Source: Tolumonas lignilytica (GTDB lineage: Bacteria; Pseudomonadota; Gammaproteobacteria; Enterobacterales; Aeromonadaceae). From it: 64,000 nt of DNA. The position numbers were made by a program, and so were the translations under genes. The notes beneath the pieces were generated by a model. The model saw only the letters and a list, made by a program, of their open reading frames with translations, was not told the DNA's origin and made no database searches. The stretch lies in NCBI RefSeq assembly GCF_000527035.1, contig NZ_AZUK01000001.1, positions 2,662,501 to 2,726,500 of the forward strand, read 5' to 3'. Positions 29,517-39,621 of this stretch are shown one piece after another; positions within the stretch are counted from its first letter, which is position 1, and every line of letters begins with the position of its first letter.

Positions 29517-30302
29517 TTAGCGTCGATATTCATGGCCATGATTTTGAATCAAGCGTTTGGTCACCTCATGCTGCGGGTTTGAAAACACGTCATGGGTCGT
29601 GCCACTTTCTACCACTTCGCCTTGATGCATGATCAGCACTTTGTCGCTGATATGGCGGACGAGCCCTAAATCATTTGCCACGACAACATAAGACAAACCA
29701 AGACGTTCCTGCAGGTTCAGCATGAGGTTGACGACTTGCGAACGCATCGATACATCCAGCATGGAGAAGGCTTCATCCGCGACGATGATTTTGGGATCCA
29801 GGATCAACGCTCGGGCAAAGGCGACGCGTTGTTTCTGCCCCAGTGAAATCATTTGTGGATAGAACAGGGCATGTTCAGGTAACAACCCCACCATGCGTAG
29901 TGTTTCAATGACGGTGTTGGCGCGTTCTTCTTCACTTAACTCGGTATTCAAACGCAAAGGTGCTTCCAGAATTCGTCCTACACGCAGTTGCGGGTTCAGG
30001 GATGAGTTTGGATCTTGAAAAATCATGCGGATCAGCTTGCAGCGTTTTTGGGTATCGCCAAAAGCAATCACTTCACCATTGACTTCTATTTCACCGGACG
30101 TCGGGGGAACTACGCCAGCCAGTATTTTAGCTAATGTACTTTTCCCTGATCCAGTCTCACCAACGAGTGCCAGTGTTTGGCCCGGTTCGAGTGTAAACGA
30201 GATGTCTTTCAGCACCTGAACCTGTTTTCTACGAAACAGACCGACACGGTTGAAAAAGGTTTTGTTAATGCCACTGACTTTTAATAATGGAACGGAGTTC
30301 AT
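29517..30302 (-). CDS. sapF: Sap peptide/putrescine ABC transporter ATPase SapF
   Basis: This 261-residue ATPase has Walker A GETGSGKS (48-55), Q-loop '[12 protein letters not shown]' and Walker B 'IIVADEAF'. The signature motif is degenerate, '[15 protein letters not shown]' in place of LSGGQ; E. coli SapF also departs from the consensus. The last gene of sapABCDF, it overlaps sapD by 4 nt. The Sap system was described as antimicrobial peptide resistance in Salmonella, and E. coli SapBCDF has been reported to export putrescine. Given the decarboxylase in this window, putrescine is a plausible substrate, but that is inference. Confidence 0.9.
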   Translation of the reverse strand: MNSVPLLKVSGINKTFFNRVGLFRRKQVQVLKDISFTLEPGQTLALVGETGSGKSTLAKILAGVVPPTSGEIEVNGEVIAFGDTQKRCKLIRMIFQDPNSSLNPQLRVGRILEAPLRLNTELSEEERANTVIETLRMVGLLPEHALFYPQMISLGQKQRVAFARALILDPKIIVADEAFSMLDVSMRSQVVNLMLNLQERLGLSYVVVANDLGLVRHISDKVLIMHQGEVVESGTTHDVFSNPQHEVTKRLIQNHGHEYRR

Positions 30303-31297
30303 CGGCTGGATTCCTCCATATTCAGTGGAAAATGACAGTAAAATTGATGCCCTTTCAACTGGGTAACATCAGGCATACGCACACACATTTTTTGCGCATA
30401 CGGGCAACGAGGGCCAAGACGACAACCTATAGGCAGATGTTGTAACGGTGGTATGGAACCGGGCAATGTCGTGAGCAAGGATTTATGGGGCAGGTCTTGC
30501 GAAAAATCGGGCAACGCATTCAAGAGTGCATCGGTATAAGGGTGATGCGGATTTTTCAGAATGGATTCCCGTGTTCCTGTCTCTACCATTTGTCCGCAAT
30601 ACATCACACTCACGGTGTCGGCTAAGTTTGCGATGGCGGTAAGGTCATTACTGATCAACAGAATCGTGGTGTTGTTAACCACGTTCATCTTATCGAGCAA
30701 CCGCAGGATCTGCGCCTGGGTGGTTGCCTCCATGGCACTGATTGGTTCATCTGCAATCAAGAGCCGTGGTTTTACTGCTATGGCCATGGCAATCATGACT
30801 TTCTGACAAATACCATCTGAAAGTTCGAGTGGGTAGGCGTGCATAACCCGGTCATGATCTTTAACACCGACACGATGCAGCAATGCCTTGGCATATTTTT
30901 TCCGCCAGAAAGGGCGTTGCCACCATTTTCCCTCAAAAACCCGGTTGGGGATCACTTCCATCAACTGTTCACCGACAGGAATTGACGGGTCAAGACAAGA
31001 AACCGGCTCTTGAAAAATCATGGCAATATTTTGCGACAAGAACTTACGTCGTTGAAATGCGCTCATTTCCAGTAAATTAACATCGCAAATGCGCAGTCGG
31101 TCAGCGGTGACATGCCAATTATCTTTCGTGATACCAACCAGTGCCTTGGCAACCAGACTTTTACCTGAACCTGATTCGCCCACTAAACCACGAACTTCAC
31201 CTTCGTTCATGGTCAGGCTGATTTTGTCGACCACTTTGACGCGCCCTTGCGAGGTATCAATTTCAATGGTCAGATTTCGGATATCCAGTAATGGCAT
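30299..31297 (-). CDS. sapD: Sap ABC transporter ATPase SapD
   Basis: This 332-residue ATPase of the oligopeptide/dipeptide type has Walker A GESGSGKS (40-47), a Q-loop in '[13 protein letters not shown]', a signature variant '[15 protein letters not shown]', and Walker B '[12 protein letters not shown]'. The C-terminal extension has the Cys-containing motif '[14 protein letters not shown]' typical of the peptide transporter ATPase group, in which this segment can bind an Fe-S cluster. It overlaps sapF (4 nt) and sapC (1 nt). In E. coli SapD also supports Trk potassium uptake. Confidence 0.92.
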   Translation of the reverse strand: MPLLDIRNLTIEIDTSQGRVKVVDKISLTMNEGEVRGLVGESGSGKSLVAKALVGITKDNWHVTADRLRICDVNLLEMSAFQRRKFLSQNIAMIFQEPVSCLDPSIPVGEQLMEVIPNRVFEGKWWQRPFWRKKYAKALLHRVGVKDHDRVMHAYPLELSDGICQKVMIAMAIAVKPRLLIADEPISAMEATTQAQILRLLDKMNVVNNTTILLISNDLTAIANLADTVSVMYCGQMVETGTRESILKNPHHPYTDALLNALPDFSQDLPHKSLLTTLPGSIPPLQHLPIGCRLGPRCPYAQKMCVRMPDVTQLKGHQFYCHFPLNMEESSR

Positions 31298-32190
31298 TAT
31301 TCTTGTCCTTGTTGCAATGCTTTGCGCAGGCCTTCACCCATTAGATTGGTGGCGACTACACTCAACATGATGGCGAGCCCAGGTAATGCCACATTCCAGG
31401 GGGAAATATAGGCCAGATCCAGACTGTCGGCGATCATGGTACCCCATTCGGATAAAGGCGATTGCGCACCGAGGCCAAGAAAACAAACTGCGCTGATATC
31501 CAGAATGGCGGCTGAAAGACCGCGAGTGGTCTGTGTCACCAAGACATCCAGAATGTTTGGCAAAATGGCGAGGCGTAAAATTCGAAACGGGGTCGAACCG
31601 TCGAGACGTACGGCAATAATATATTCTTTGTTGTATTCTTCTCGCACCGCGTTAAAGGAGGCCCGGATAAATTGGGGGATCTGCGCAAGACTAATGGCGA
31701 GTAACGCGTTATCCAGACTGGCACCCATGATTGAAACGAGAACGATGGCCAGTAACAGCGAAGGGATGGACAGCAGAATATCCAGCATATGATATAAAAT
31801 GCTGGAACTGAGACCGTGCTGCATGGCGGCAACGATGCCGATACAAGAGCCGAAGACCATGGCCAGTAAACATGCGGTTAAAGCACTGCCGAACGTGAGT
31901 TGTGCGCCATAAAGCAGACGAGAAAGGGTATCACGCCCTAAGTCGTCGGTACCGAGGAAATAGTGCAGCGACCCGTTAGTTTCCCATGAGGGTGGTAAGA
32001 GCAGGGCGTTTGCATTTTGATTAAAGGGATCATAACTGGCCAGTGACGGGCCGAGCAGAGCCATTCCGATAAAAAATGCAAACAACCACAACCCCGTCAT
32101 TGCGCGCGGGTCATTGCGGAATGTCTGCCATGTCTGCGCTAGTGGAGAGGGTATGCGGATCTCGGGATAAATTCTAACCTTGCTGGGCAT
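31297..32190 (-). CDS. sapC: Sap ABC transporter permease SapC
   Basis: This 297-residue inner-membrane permease of the DppC type has a first membrane helix near residues 30-50, a periplasmic loop, and five further helices. The EAA-like cytoplasmic loop is around '[20 protein letters not shown]' (about 200-220). It overlaps sapB by 17 nt and sapD by 1 nt, so translation is coupled. Confidence 0.92.
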   Translation of the reverse strand: MPSKVRIYPEIRIPSPLAQTWQTFRNDPRAMTGLWLFAFFIGMALLGPSLASYDPFNQNANALLLPPSWETNGSLHYFLGTDDLGRDTLSRLLYGAQLTFGSALTACLLAMVFGSCIGIVAAMQHGLSSSILYHMLDILLSIPSLLLAIVLVSIMGASLDNALLAISLAQIPQFIRASFNAVREEYNKEYIIAVRLDGSTPFRILRLAILPNILDVLVTQTTRGLSAAILDISAVCFLGLGAQSPLSEWGTMIADSLDLAYISPWNVALPGLAIMLSVVATNLMGEGLRKALQQGQE

Positions 32191-33124
32191 ACAGAGCTTT
32201 CCTCTTGGCAGGGTAAAACAAAACTGTCAGCAGTTCTGAACAAATGTTGATGATGATCAGCGTGATCGCAATTACCAACATACAAGCCTGAACGGCCGCG
32301 AAATCGCGCGCTAAAATACTGCTGATTAACCAGCGGCCCAAGCCGGGCCATTCAAACATTTGCTCTGTAATAATGGCGGACGTCACAATGGTGCCAAATT
32401 GCATGCTTAGCATCGGGAGAATGGGGGGAAGGGCATTGCGCAGACCGTGCGTCAGAATCACACTCCAGGTGGAATGTCCGCGACTGAGAGCGGCTTTGAT
32501 ATAACCTTGTCCAATGACTTCACTGAGAGATTTACGCACTAATCGGATCACTTCAGTGGTAGTGGCTAACGCCAGTACACTGGCAGGTAAGATCAAATGT
32601 TGTAACGCATTGAAAAATGCATCCATATGATCCGGATTATCGGATAGCCAGCAGTCCAGCAAGCTAAAGCCTGTGATCGGTTTGATTTGATAGAGCAGGC
32701 TTAATTGCCCGGATGACGGGAACCACCCTAATTGCATGGCCAGTGTCATGGTGAGCAGGGTTGCTAACCAATAAATGGGGATGGAAAAACCCAGCAGGCT
32801 CAGGTTTGAAATCAGAATATCAGGGATGCGGTCACGATAAATAGCTGAAACCGCCCCCAGCGTGACCCCGACAATCGTTGCCAGAATGATCCCCGCAAGT
32901 GCAAGGCCCAGTGTTGCTGGTAAATAAGACAGCACACTATTTAACACAGGTTCGCCCGTGACGTTGGAGAATCCCCACTGGCCAGTCAGAAAGTGATGTA
33001 CATATTCAAAATAACCACTGCTCTGAACACTGTTAATGTTGCGATCGATGCCGTAGGCCAACAAGCTCAAAATTAATAACGTGAAAAATAACAAGCTTAA
33101 ACGGCGCAATGTGTAAATAAGCAT
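32174..33124 (-). CDS. sapB: Sap ABC transporter permease SapB
   Basis: This 316-residue inner-membrane permease of the DppB type starts 'MLIYTLRRLSLLFFTLLIL' with its first helix at about 8-25 and has five more helices. The EAA-like loop is in 'ALSRGHSTWSVILTHGLRNA' (about 235-255). It begins 3 nt after sapA and pairs with SapC as the transporter channel. Confidence 0.92.
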   Translation of the reverse strand: MLIYTLRRLSLLFFTLLILSLLAYGIDRNINSVQSSGYFEYVHHFLTGQWGFSNVTGEPVLNSVLSYLPATLGLALAGIILATIVGVTLGAVSAIYRDRIPDILISNLSLLGFSIPIYWLATLLTMTLAMQLGWFPSSGQLSLLYQIKPITGFSLLDCWLSDNPDHMDAFFNALQHLILPASVLALATTTEVIRLVRKSLSEVIGQGYIKAALSRGHSTWSVILTHGLRNALPPILPMLSMQFGTIVTSAIITEQMFEWPGLGRWLISSILARDFAAVQACMLVIAITLIIINICSELLTVLFYPAKRKALYAQQG

Positions 33125-33127
33125 GAT

Positions 33128-34744
33128 TTACTCCCGATAAGCCTTCTTAAAGGAAACACCACCTGTTGATGGAATAATTATATCTTGCATATTACGCCAG
33201 TAGGCCGTCACCATCAGGGCATGAGCAAGGGGAATGACAGGAACGTTTTGGTAGATCATCTCTTGGTTCTGTTGATATTCATAAATACGCTGTGACAGGC
33301 GTTGTGTGGCGAGTGCCTGATTCAAATGTGCATCAAAAGTGTCATTGCACCAGTTCGAATAGTTATTGCCCCCATTTTTCAACGACTCACAGCTTAAGAG
33401 TGGTCTCAGGAAATTGTCAGGGTCGGTGTTATCGGCTGCCCAGGCAAGCAATGCCAGATCATGTTTTCCCTCTTGTAACCGGGTGCGCATCAGTGACCAG
33501 CGAGTTTCGAGGATCTCGACATTAATACCAATACGTGCCAAGTCTCCTTGAATTAATTGCGCTGTTTTGGAGGCATCCGGATTGTATGTTCGCGCAATGG
33601 GCTGAACCCACAAGGTGAGATCAAAGCCGTCTGGATAACCTGCTTCTTTGAGTAATTGTTTTGCCTGTTCCGGATCAAAATAGTATTCGTCAAGATTGGG
33701 GTCATGCGCCCAAGACGCAGGCGGCAATAGGCTTGATGCGGTTTCGCCTGTGTCATAGAACACGGCCTGTTGCAGGTTATCCCTATTTACCGCCATGGCA
33801 ATTGCACGACGGACGCGCACATCGGTAAGCGGTTTTTTCTGGGTATTCAACGCCAGATAGGTGGTGTTCATGTTGCTCTGAATATCTAGCGCAGTGCGCG
33901 GATTATTGCGAATAAACGGTAACTGACTGGCGGCGGGGGTGGCTATCACCTGACATTCCCCCGTGAATAACTTGGCGAGCCGCTTTGATGCCCGAGGTGT
34001 GTAGTCAAAGACCAATTGCTCCAAGATCGGTGTTTTATCCCAATAGGTCGGGTTGCGTGTCAGCCGCAAATACTGATTGGGGCGCAATTCCAACATTTGA
34101 TAGGGGCCGGTGCCGACAGGCAGATCATCCATATCCTGCAGATTGCCATGCTGGCGTTGCAGATAGTCACCGTATTCGGCTGATAAAATGACGGAATAAT
34201 CACTGGCCAGCGTCGCCATGAATGAGGCATCAGGGTGGCGCAAGATAAATTGCACCTGATAATCCGTGACTTTTTTTACATCCTGCAGCACATCAGCAAA
34301 TTGCCGGTTATCAAAGAAGGGATAGTGCGTTCCAGATACGGCATGGAATGGATGAGCCGGGTCTATGATCCGCTGAAAGCTGAAAATGACGTCGTCAGCA
34401 TTAAAGGTACGATGTGGCGTAAACCAGGGTGTGTGGTGGAAATGAACATTCCGGCGCAAATTAAAGGTATAAACCAGACCATTACGGCTAATGCTCCAAT
34501 TTTCAGCCAGTGCCCCATCCAGACGTTGCGTGTCAGGGTTGACCTCAATCAGACGGTTATAAACCTGTTGAGAGAGTGACGCCACAAAAGGGGTCGAACC
34601 CTGTACTTGAGGATTCAAGTGCTGACTGAAACTGTCAACACAGTAAACTGCACCGCTGGTTTTGGTTGATTCGACTGGTTTACAGCCTGCGAGTAGTAGT
34701 AATACTACGGCTCCCAAACAGTGCAATAATGAAAAAGGTTTCAT
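33128..34744 (-). CDS. sapA: Sap substrate-binding protein SapA, predicted lipoprotein
   Basis: This 538-residue extracytoplasmic binding protein belongs to family 5 (peptide/nickel binding). From the ATG at 34744 the N-terminus MKPFSLLHCLGAVVLLLLAG-Cys is a clear lipoprotein signal with lipobox LLAGC. Many enterobacterial SapA proteins have an ordinary cleaved signal, so this one may stay membrane-anchored. The family pattern 'LAENWSISRNGLVYTFNLRR' (about 80-100) and 'AIAMAVNRDNLQQAVF' are present. A longer frame opens at 34798 but would bury the signal peptide. It heads sapABCDF and is divergent from ycjX. Confidence 0.9.
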   Translation of the reverse strand: MKPFSLLHCLGAVVLLLLAGCKPVESTKTSGAVYCVDSFSQHLNPQVQGSTPFVASLSQQVYNRLIEVNPDTQRLDGALAENWSISRNGLVYTFNLRRNVHFHHTPWFTPHRTFNADDVIFSFQRIIDPAHPFHAVSGTHYPFFDNRQFADVLQDVKKVTDYQVQFILRHPDASFMATLASDYSVILSAEYGDYLQRQHGNLQDMDDLPVGTGPYQMLELRPNQYLRLTRNPTYWDKTPILEQLVFDYTPRASKRLAKLFTGECQVIATPAASQLPFIRNNPRTALDIQSNMNTTYLALNTQKKPLTDVRVRRAIAMAVNRDNLQQAVFYDTGETASSLLPPASWAHDPNLDEYYFDPEQAKQLLKEAGYPDGFDLTLWVQPIARTYNPDASKTAQLIQGDLARIGINVEILETRWSLMRTRLQEGKHDLALLAWAADNTDPDNFLRPLLSCESLKNGGNNYSNWCNDTFDAHLNQALATQRLSQRIYEYQQNQEMIYQNVPVIPLAHALMVTAYWRNMQDIIIPSTGGVSFKKAYRE

Positions 34745-34904
34745 ACGATATCCGTGACTGATAGGCTGGGACATCACCACTATTGGCGTTGACCACATCT
34801 AAGTGCTGATTATAACGCGAGTTATCTCTGATCGCTTGTCTGAGATGCGGTGTATTCTCATACTTGATTTGACGCTCGGATTTTTCTGGCAGGTGGAGGT
34901 GACC

Positions 34905-36317
34905 GTGTTACAGCAGGAACGATGGCGGAATTTACAACGCAAAGCCGATACGTTATGGCAACGTACATGGGATCGTCACATGCGTTTAGCCGTTACCGGA
35001 TTGGCTCGAAGTGGCAAAACAGCATTCGTTACCGCATTGATCCAACAGTTGGAACAAGCCGGATTCAATGCCAAGTTACCGCATTGGCAGGTGTTGCAAC
35101 AAGGACGGTTGCTGGGTGTTCAGCAAGTCGTACAACTGCATCAGCACATACCTACATTTGGTTATACCCATGCTTTGTCAGCGCTGGCTGCTGATCCGCC
35201 GCAATGGCCGGAGCCTACGCAGACATTGAGTGAAATCAGGCTGGAATTACGTTTTCGTAGCCAGCATCTTTTACGTCAGAAAATAGGGCAGGACATTTGC
35301 AAACTCTATCTGGATATAGTGGATTATCCGGGGGAATGGTTGCTGGATCTGCCGTTACTTGAGCTGAGTTACGCACAATGGAGTGCGCAAATTCGGGGGC
35401 AATTACAGTCACCGTCCCGACGCCATCTGGCGGAACCCTGGTTGCAAGCGGGAAGTCATTGGTCTGCTGCGCAGCCTTTTTCTAACATGGTTGATGAAAT
35501 AAGCCATGTCGCCGCACTCTATACCAACTACCTACATGACTGTCGCTCTCAGCTTGGATTGCAAAGCATTCAACCTGGCCGTTTTGTTCTGCCCGGTGAA
35601 TATGCCGGTGCTCCCTTATTGCAGTTTGTGCCTTGGGTGTGGGCATTACCTGAAGAGCCCGCGACCAAGGATTCGATTTACGGCTTAATGCAGGCCCGTT
35701 ACGAGGCGTATAAGGAACATGTGATTAAACGATTTTATCAGCAGCATTTTTCCGGTTTTGATCGGCAGATCGTGCTGGTGGATTGTCTGCAACCGTTAAA
35801 AACGAGCCATGAGTCGTTAGCGGATCTGCAAAATACGCTTGGTCAGATATTAAAAAGTTTTCAATATGGGAATAGCCATTGGTGGCAACGGCTGTTTTCT
35901 CCAAGAATCGACAAACTCTTGTTTGTCGCCAGTAAGGCAGATCATGTGACGCCAGAACAACACCCGGCTTTGCTGAGTTTGCTGCGTGAGTTAGTGCATT
36001 CCGGGTTGGCTCGTGCCCGCTTTGAGGGTATCTCGCTGGAATGTATGGCGATGGCGGCTATCCGAGCGAGTGAATATCATCGTGTTGATTATCAGGGGCA
36101 GCCGTTGACGATATTACATGGGGTGGATTTACAGGGGCATGAATTGGCGCTATTTCCCGGTACGATCCCGCCACAGATCCCTGCCGCCGATTTTTGGCAA
36201 AACCCAGCATTGCGATTAACCGACTTACGGCCACCATCTTGGACTCTGACTCAGCCAAGACCGCATATTCGATTAGATCAAGTATTGGAGTATTTGCTGG
36301 GAGATAAAATGCAATGA
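34905..36317 (+). CDS. ycjX: YcjX family P-loop protein
   Basis: This protein of about 470 residues has a GTPase/ATPase-like P-loop, GLARSGKT (about 32-39). Family segments include 'LYLDIVDYPGEWLLDLPLL', 'RFVLPGEYAGAPLLQF', 'FDRQIVLVDCLQPL' and 'LLFVASKADHVT' (G4-like SKADH). It is close to E. coli YcjX, whose structure is Ras-like and whose function is unknown; it is associated with envelope stress (Psp regulon). Here no psp genes are adjacent. The frame opens at 34803. I chose the GTG at 34905, which follows GGAGGT by 4-5 nt and matches the family's length; GTGs at 34893 or 34899 are also possible. Confidence 0.88.
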   Translation: MLQQERWRNLQRKADTLWQRTWDRHMRLAVTGLARSGKTAFVTALIQQLEQAGFNAKLPHWQVLQQGRLLGVQQVVQLHQHIPTFGYTHALSALAADPPQWPEPTQTLSEIRLELRFRSQHLLRQKIGQDICKLYLDIVDYPGEWLLDLPLLELSYAQWSAQIRGQLQSPSRRHLAEPWLQAGSHWSAAQPFSNMVDEISHVAALYTNYLHDCRSQLGLQSIQPGRFVLPGEYAGAPLLQFVPWVWALPEEPATKDSIYGLMQARYEAYKEHVIKRFYQQHFSGFDRQIVLVDCLQPLKTSHESLADLQNTLGQILKSFQYGNSHWWQRLFSPRIDKLLFVASKADHVTPEQHPALLSLLRELVHSGLARARFEGISLECMAMAAIRASEYHRVDYQGQPLTILHGVDLQGHELALFPGTIPPQIPAADFWQNPALRLTDLRPPSWTLTQPRPHIRLDQVLEYLLGDKMQ

Positions 36318-37408
36318 AAAAGCCCTCATCAGAAACAGCCCCGCCGCATTTAAATGCCATTGAGATCCCATTGGAGTTACTCAATCGAAATACCGTCACC
36401 CAAGAACATGAGCCGATCGAAATATCCCCACTTCAATTGCATGACGCAACAAGCCTGCCTGATCTTGAGATAAGTGATGATGTTGATGTCGCGCCACTTC
36501 GTGATGAACTGGCTTTTTCTGGCTGGTTTCGTTGGGGCGGGCTGACGGTATTGGCATTATCTTTTCTTGAAGCCGGTAATTTTTTATACCATCAATATTT
36601 AGTCAGCCCCTGGCTGGGCGGTGCCTGGTCAGTTGCTTGCGGTTCGTTATTGATCGGTGTGCTGGGGATGGGGGTACGCCAGTTGCGGGCGCTACGGCAT
36701 TTGCGGCGGAATACCCGGCTTCGTGACGAAGCGGAGTGCCTGCGCAGTGTTAACCAGCATGGCAATGCACTCGCGTTTTGCCGCCATTTGGCGAGTGAGA
36801 ATAAATTGCAGAACTTGCCGGGATATCAGACCTGGTTGGAGCACATTGAACCGCATCATGATGATAGTGAGGTTTTGACATTATTCAGTCAATTTGTGTT
36901 GCATCCGTTAGATGAAAAAGCGCTGCAATTAGTTCTGAAATCCAGTAGTCAGACCGCATTGTTAGTCGCAGCGAGCCCTTTGGCATTGGCGGATATGTTG
37001 CTGGTGTTATGGCGGAACCTGAAAATGCTGCAGGACATCGCTGACATCTATCAGATCCGGTTAGGGTATTGGGGACGGCTGCGCCTGATCCGCCAAATTG
37101 TACAAAATATGGTGTTTGCCGGTGCGACGGAACTGGTCACGGAATTAGGTACTGATTGGTTCAGCAGTGAACTGACGTCAAAATTATCAGCGAAACTGGC
37201 TCAGGGGTTGGGAAGTGGGTTGATGTCTGCCCGGTTAGGGATCAACGCTATTCAGTTATGTCGGCCAATACAGTTGTTGCCGGGTGAAAAACCTAAACTC
37301 TCGCAAATCCGAAGAGCGCTATTAAAACGGCTGAGTTCAACCGTCAGTCAATTCTTTACAAGCAAAGTACCGGGCGATCCGCAAAAAAGTGCGCCGCAAA
37401 AAGAATAA
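36314..37408 (+). CDS. ycjF: YcjF (UPF0283/DUF697) inner-membrane protein
   Basis: This 364-residue protein overlaps ycjX by 4 nt. A hydrophilic N-terminal region (about 1-70) is followed by two membrane helices (about 72-92 and 98-117), then a Gly/Ala-rich DUF697 region (about 225-330) with 'RLGYWGRLRLIRQIVQNMVF' and 'AKLAQGLGSGLMSARLG'. It closely follows the YcjF family; the function is unknown and presumably joint with YcjX. Confidence 0.88.
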   Translation: MKKPSSETAPPHLNAIEIPLELLNRNTVTQEHEPIEISPLQLHDATSLPDLEISDDVDVAPLRDELAFSGWFRWGGLTVLALSFLEAGNFLYHQYLVSPWLGGAWSVACGSLLIGVLGMGVRQLRALRHLRRNTRLRDEAECLRSVNQHGNALAFCRHLASENKLQNLPGYQTWLEHIEPHHDDSEVLTLFSQFVLHPLDEKALQLVLKSSSQTALLVAASPLALADMLLVLWRNLKMLQDIADIYQIRLGYWGRLRLIRQIVQNMVFAGATELVTELGTDWFSSELTSKLSAKLAQGLGSGLMSARLGINAIQLCRPIQLLPGEKPKLSQIRRALLKRLSSTVSQFFTSKVPGDPQKSAPQKE

Positions 37409-37425
37409 ACCGGCATGTGCCGGTT
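37408..37425. terminator. Short palindrome between convergent ycjF and histidine kinase genes
   Basis: The stem aaccggca/tgccggtt has only a 2-nt loop and no good T-run, so it is a weak terminator at best. It starts at the last base of the ycjF stop codon. Confidence 0.5.
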
Positions 37426-37437
37426 ATTCTGATCTAA

Positions 37438-38808
37438 TCACGAAAGTTGCACGGTACAAGGCAATTTGACCTGCATACACAAACCACCGGATGGTCGATT
37501 ATGCGCCCTAATCGAACCCCCATGTGCTTCAATGGCTCGCTTGGTGATGGCCAACCCTAAACCTTCTCCCGGGTTATTATTGCTGCGGAAGAAGGGTTCA
37601 AAGATGGATTCCAGATCATTCTCGGCAATGCCGGGGCCATCATCGGCAATTTCAATATCTAAGAGTTCAGGGGATTCCTGATAGACACTGATTTCAATAT
37701 GACAGCCGCGTCCAGCATGCTGCAGGGCATTACGGATCAGATTATCAAATGCCCGCAATAACAACTCGCCACGACTCTGGATAATAATGCCTTCATTGAG
37801 CGCGTTATCCAGTTGCAGTTCAATCATGCTTCCGCTGTCTCTGGCTTCAAACTGAGCATCGTCGACCAGCGATTTTAACAGCTCTATCAAATCCAGATAA
37901 TCTTCCTTGGGTTGCGGCACGCCAGATTCCATTCGAGCGAGCATCAGCACTTCCCCCACCAGACTGTCGAGGCGGTGACATTCCTGTTCAATGCGTTGCA
38001 GCATTTGCTCGGTGTTTTCGGGTTTTTGTCGCATTAAACCGATTGCCAGCTGCAAACGAGCCAGTGGTGAGCGTAAGTCGTGGGAGACATCGTGCAACAA
38101 ACGGCGTTGTGCCTGAATCAGTTGCTTGAGCTTGTCTGCCATCGAATCAGCATCTTGCCCGAGATCCGCAAATTCATCGTAGCGTTTTCCCAGTTTCTGG
38201 CTGACGTTGATATCGAAATCCCCCCCTGAAACGGCTTTCAGTCCATCGCGTAATGTTTCGATGGGGCGTGAAATTGAACGTGCGAGCCAGTTACTGAATA
38301 ACAAGCTGGTCACTATGGCCATGAATAACAAAAACACCGGGGCATCAAACAATTCAAAGGCGATGTTATAGGGGAAGGGGGGCGGCCGCCGAATGAGGAA
38401 TATCCAGAATATCTCACCATCCGGCAGTGTCACTTTTTCTACACCGGGTGTGTTTGGCTCTTGTTCCGTCAGGTGCTGCGCTTCCTGCCAGGCTTTCTCA
38501 TTGACTGCACGGTTAAAGAGATCTTTTCCATCTTGATCTACAACATAAGGAACCGGCATCCGCGGTGCTTTCGGATCATGCTTTTGAGCTAACTGCGGCC
38601 CTAAAATTTCTTCCAGTAATTGCTTGCCACCACTCGTTAAGGTTCGAGCGACTGAATCGGTAATACCGTTGGGCCGCTCACCGGTTTCCACCTTGTTGAT
38701 CGTCAGTTTGGCATCTTGATAGAGCGTAACCAGAACGCCGGTGCATACACCGGTTAGCAAAATTGCCAACCAGAAGCTGAGTAATATTTTCCAGAAGATG
38801 CGGTGCAT
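37438..38808 (-). CDS. CpxA-like sensor histidine kinase
   Basis: This 456-residue inner-membrane sensor has its first membrane helix at about 8-30, a periplasmic domain (about 31-150), a second helix at about 155-175, HAMP (about 176-230), a phospho-acceptor His243 in 'LLHDVSHDLRSPLARLQL', and a HATPase domain with N-box 'NLIRNALQHA' and G-boxes 'DDGPGIAE' and 'GEGLGLAIT'. The kinase core resembles CpxA of the envelope stress system. The periplasmic part is not recognisable by eye, and the pair has no cpxP neighbour, so I do not give a symbol. It lies 3 nt after its response regulator. Confidence 0.88.
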   Translation of the reverse strand: MHRIFWKILLSFWLAILLTGVCTGVLVTLYQDAKLTINKVETGERPNGITDSVARTLTSGGKQLLEEILGPQLAQKHDPKAPRMPVPYVVDQDGKDLFNRAVNEKAWQEAQHLTEQEPNTPGVEKVTLPDGEIFWIFLIRRPPPFPYNIAFELFDAPVFLLFMAIVTSLLFSNWLARSISRPIETLRDGLKAVSGGDFDINVSQKLGKRYDEFADLGQDADSMADKLKQLIQAQRRLLHDVSHDLRSPLARLQLAIGLMRQKPENTEQMLQRIEQECHRLDSLVGEVLMLARMESGVPQPKEDYLDLIELLKSLVDDAQFEARDSGSMIELQLDNALNEGIIIQSRGELLLRAFDNLIRNALQHAGRGCHIEISVYQESPELLDIEIADDGPGIAENDLESIFEPFFRSNNNPGEGLGLAITKRAIEAHGGSIRAHNRPSGGLCMQVKLPCTVQLS

Positions 38809-38811
38809 GGA

Positions 38812-39501
38812 TTATTCAACTACCAACTGATAACCGATTCCCCTGATAGTCTGAATGGGTGAGCGCCCATCTTTTAAGGTGCCCAGTTTCTGACGAAGAT
38901 TACTGACATGCACATCGATACTGCGATCATAGCGGGCAAGCGGTCGGCCCAGGGTATGTAAAGAAAGATCTTCTTTACTGATGGTTCGTCCTGCGCGACG
39001 GCAGAGCATTTCCAGAAGGTTAAATTCGGTACTGGTGAGATCGAGTAATTCATCACGCCAGGTAGCACTCCGGCTGGCGGCGGAAATAGCCAGTGCCCCG
39101 ACACGCAAGGGTTGTAGCTGCCCCGGATCTTGTTTTTCCGGATCAGCTCTTCGCAAAATGGCACGAACACGCGCGACTAATTCTCTTGGGGTGCATGGTT
39201 TTGAGACATAATCATCCGCACCGAGCTCCAGCCCGATGATACGATCAATGTCATCCCCTTTTGCAGTCAGCATGAGGACGGGAATATTACTGTGGATCCG
39301 CAGGCGACGGAGAACATCAATACCATTCAGTTTTGGCATCATCACATCGAGCAAAATCAGGTCGTAATCACCACTCAATGCTTCTTCTAAACCACTTTCA
39401 CCATCGTGACACATCTGAACGGCAAAACCTTCATTACTGAGGTATTCCCCCTGCATGCTGCACAGTTCCAGATCATCATCAACCAACAATACGCGGATCA
39501 T
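38812..39501 (-). CDS. CpxR-like OmpR-family response regulator
   Basis: This 229-residue transcription regulator has a receiver domain (about 1-115) with phospho-acceptor Asp52 in 'LILLDVMMPKLNG', Thr79, and Lys101 in 'DDYVSKPCTPRELVAR'. The winged-helix DNA-binding domain (about 130-229) has 'LTSTEFNLLEMLCRRAGRT' and 'YDRSIDVHVSNLRQKLG'. The overall pattern follows CpxR. KPCTPRE replaces the common KPFxxRE. It and the kinase form a two-gene operon. Confidence 0.9.
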   Translation of the reverse strand: MIRVLLVDDDLELCSMQGEYLSNEGFAVQMCHDGESGLEEALSGDYDLILLDVMMPKLNGIDVLRRLRIHSNIPVLMLTAKGDDIDRIIGLELGADDYVSKPCTPRELVARVRAILRRADPEKQDPGQLQPLRVGALAISAASRSATWRDELLDLTSTEFNLLEMLCRRAGRTISKEDLSLHTLGRPLARYDRSIDVHVSNLRQKLGTLKDGRSPIQTIRGIGYQLVVE

Positions 39502-39621
39502 GTAAACCTTCCTAATAAGACATACAGCGCCATGATACGGTGCAAACTGAGCCGGACAATAGACACAGCATAGATATACCTATATTTACCTATAATTACA
39601 TTTTATATGAGAAATGGCGGA

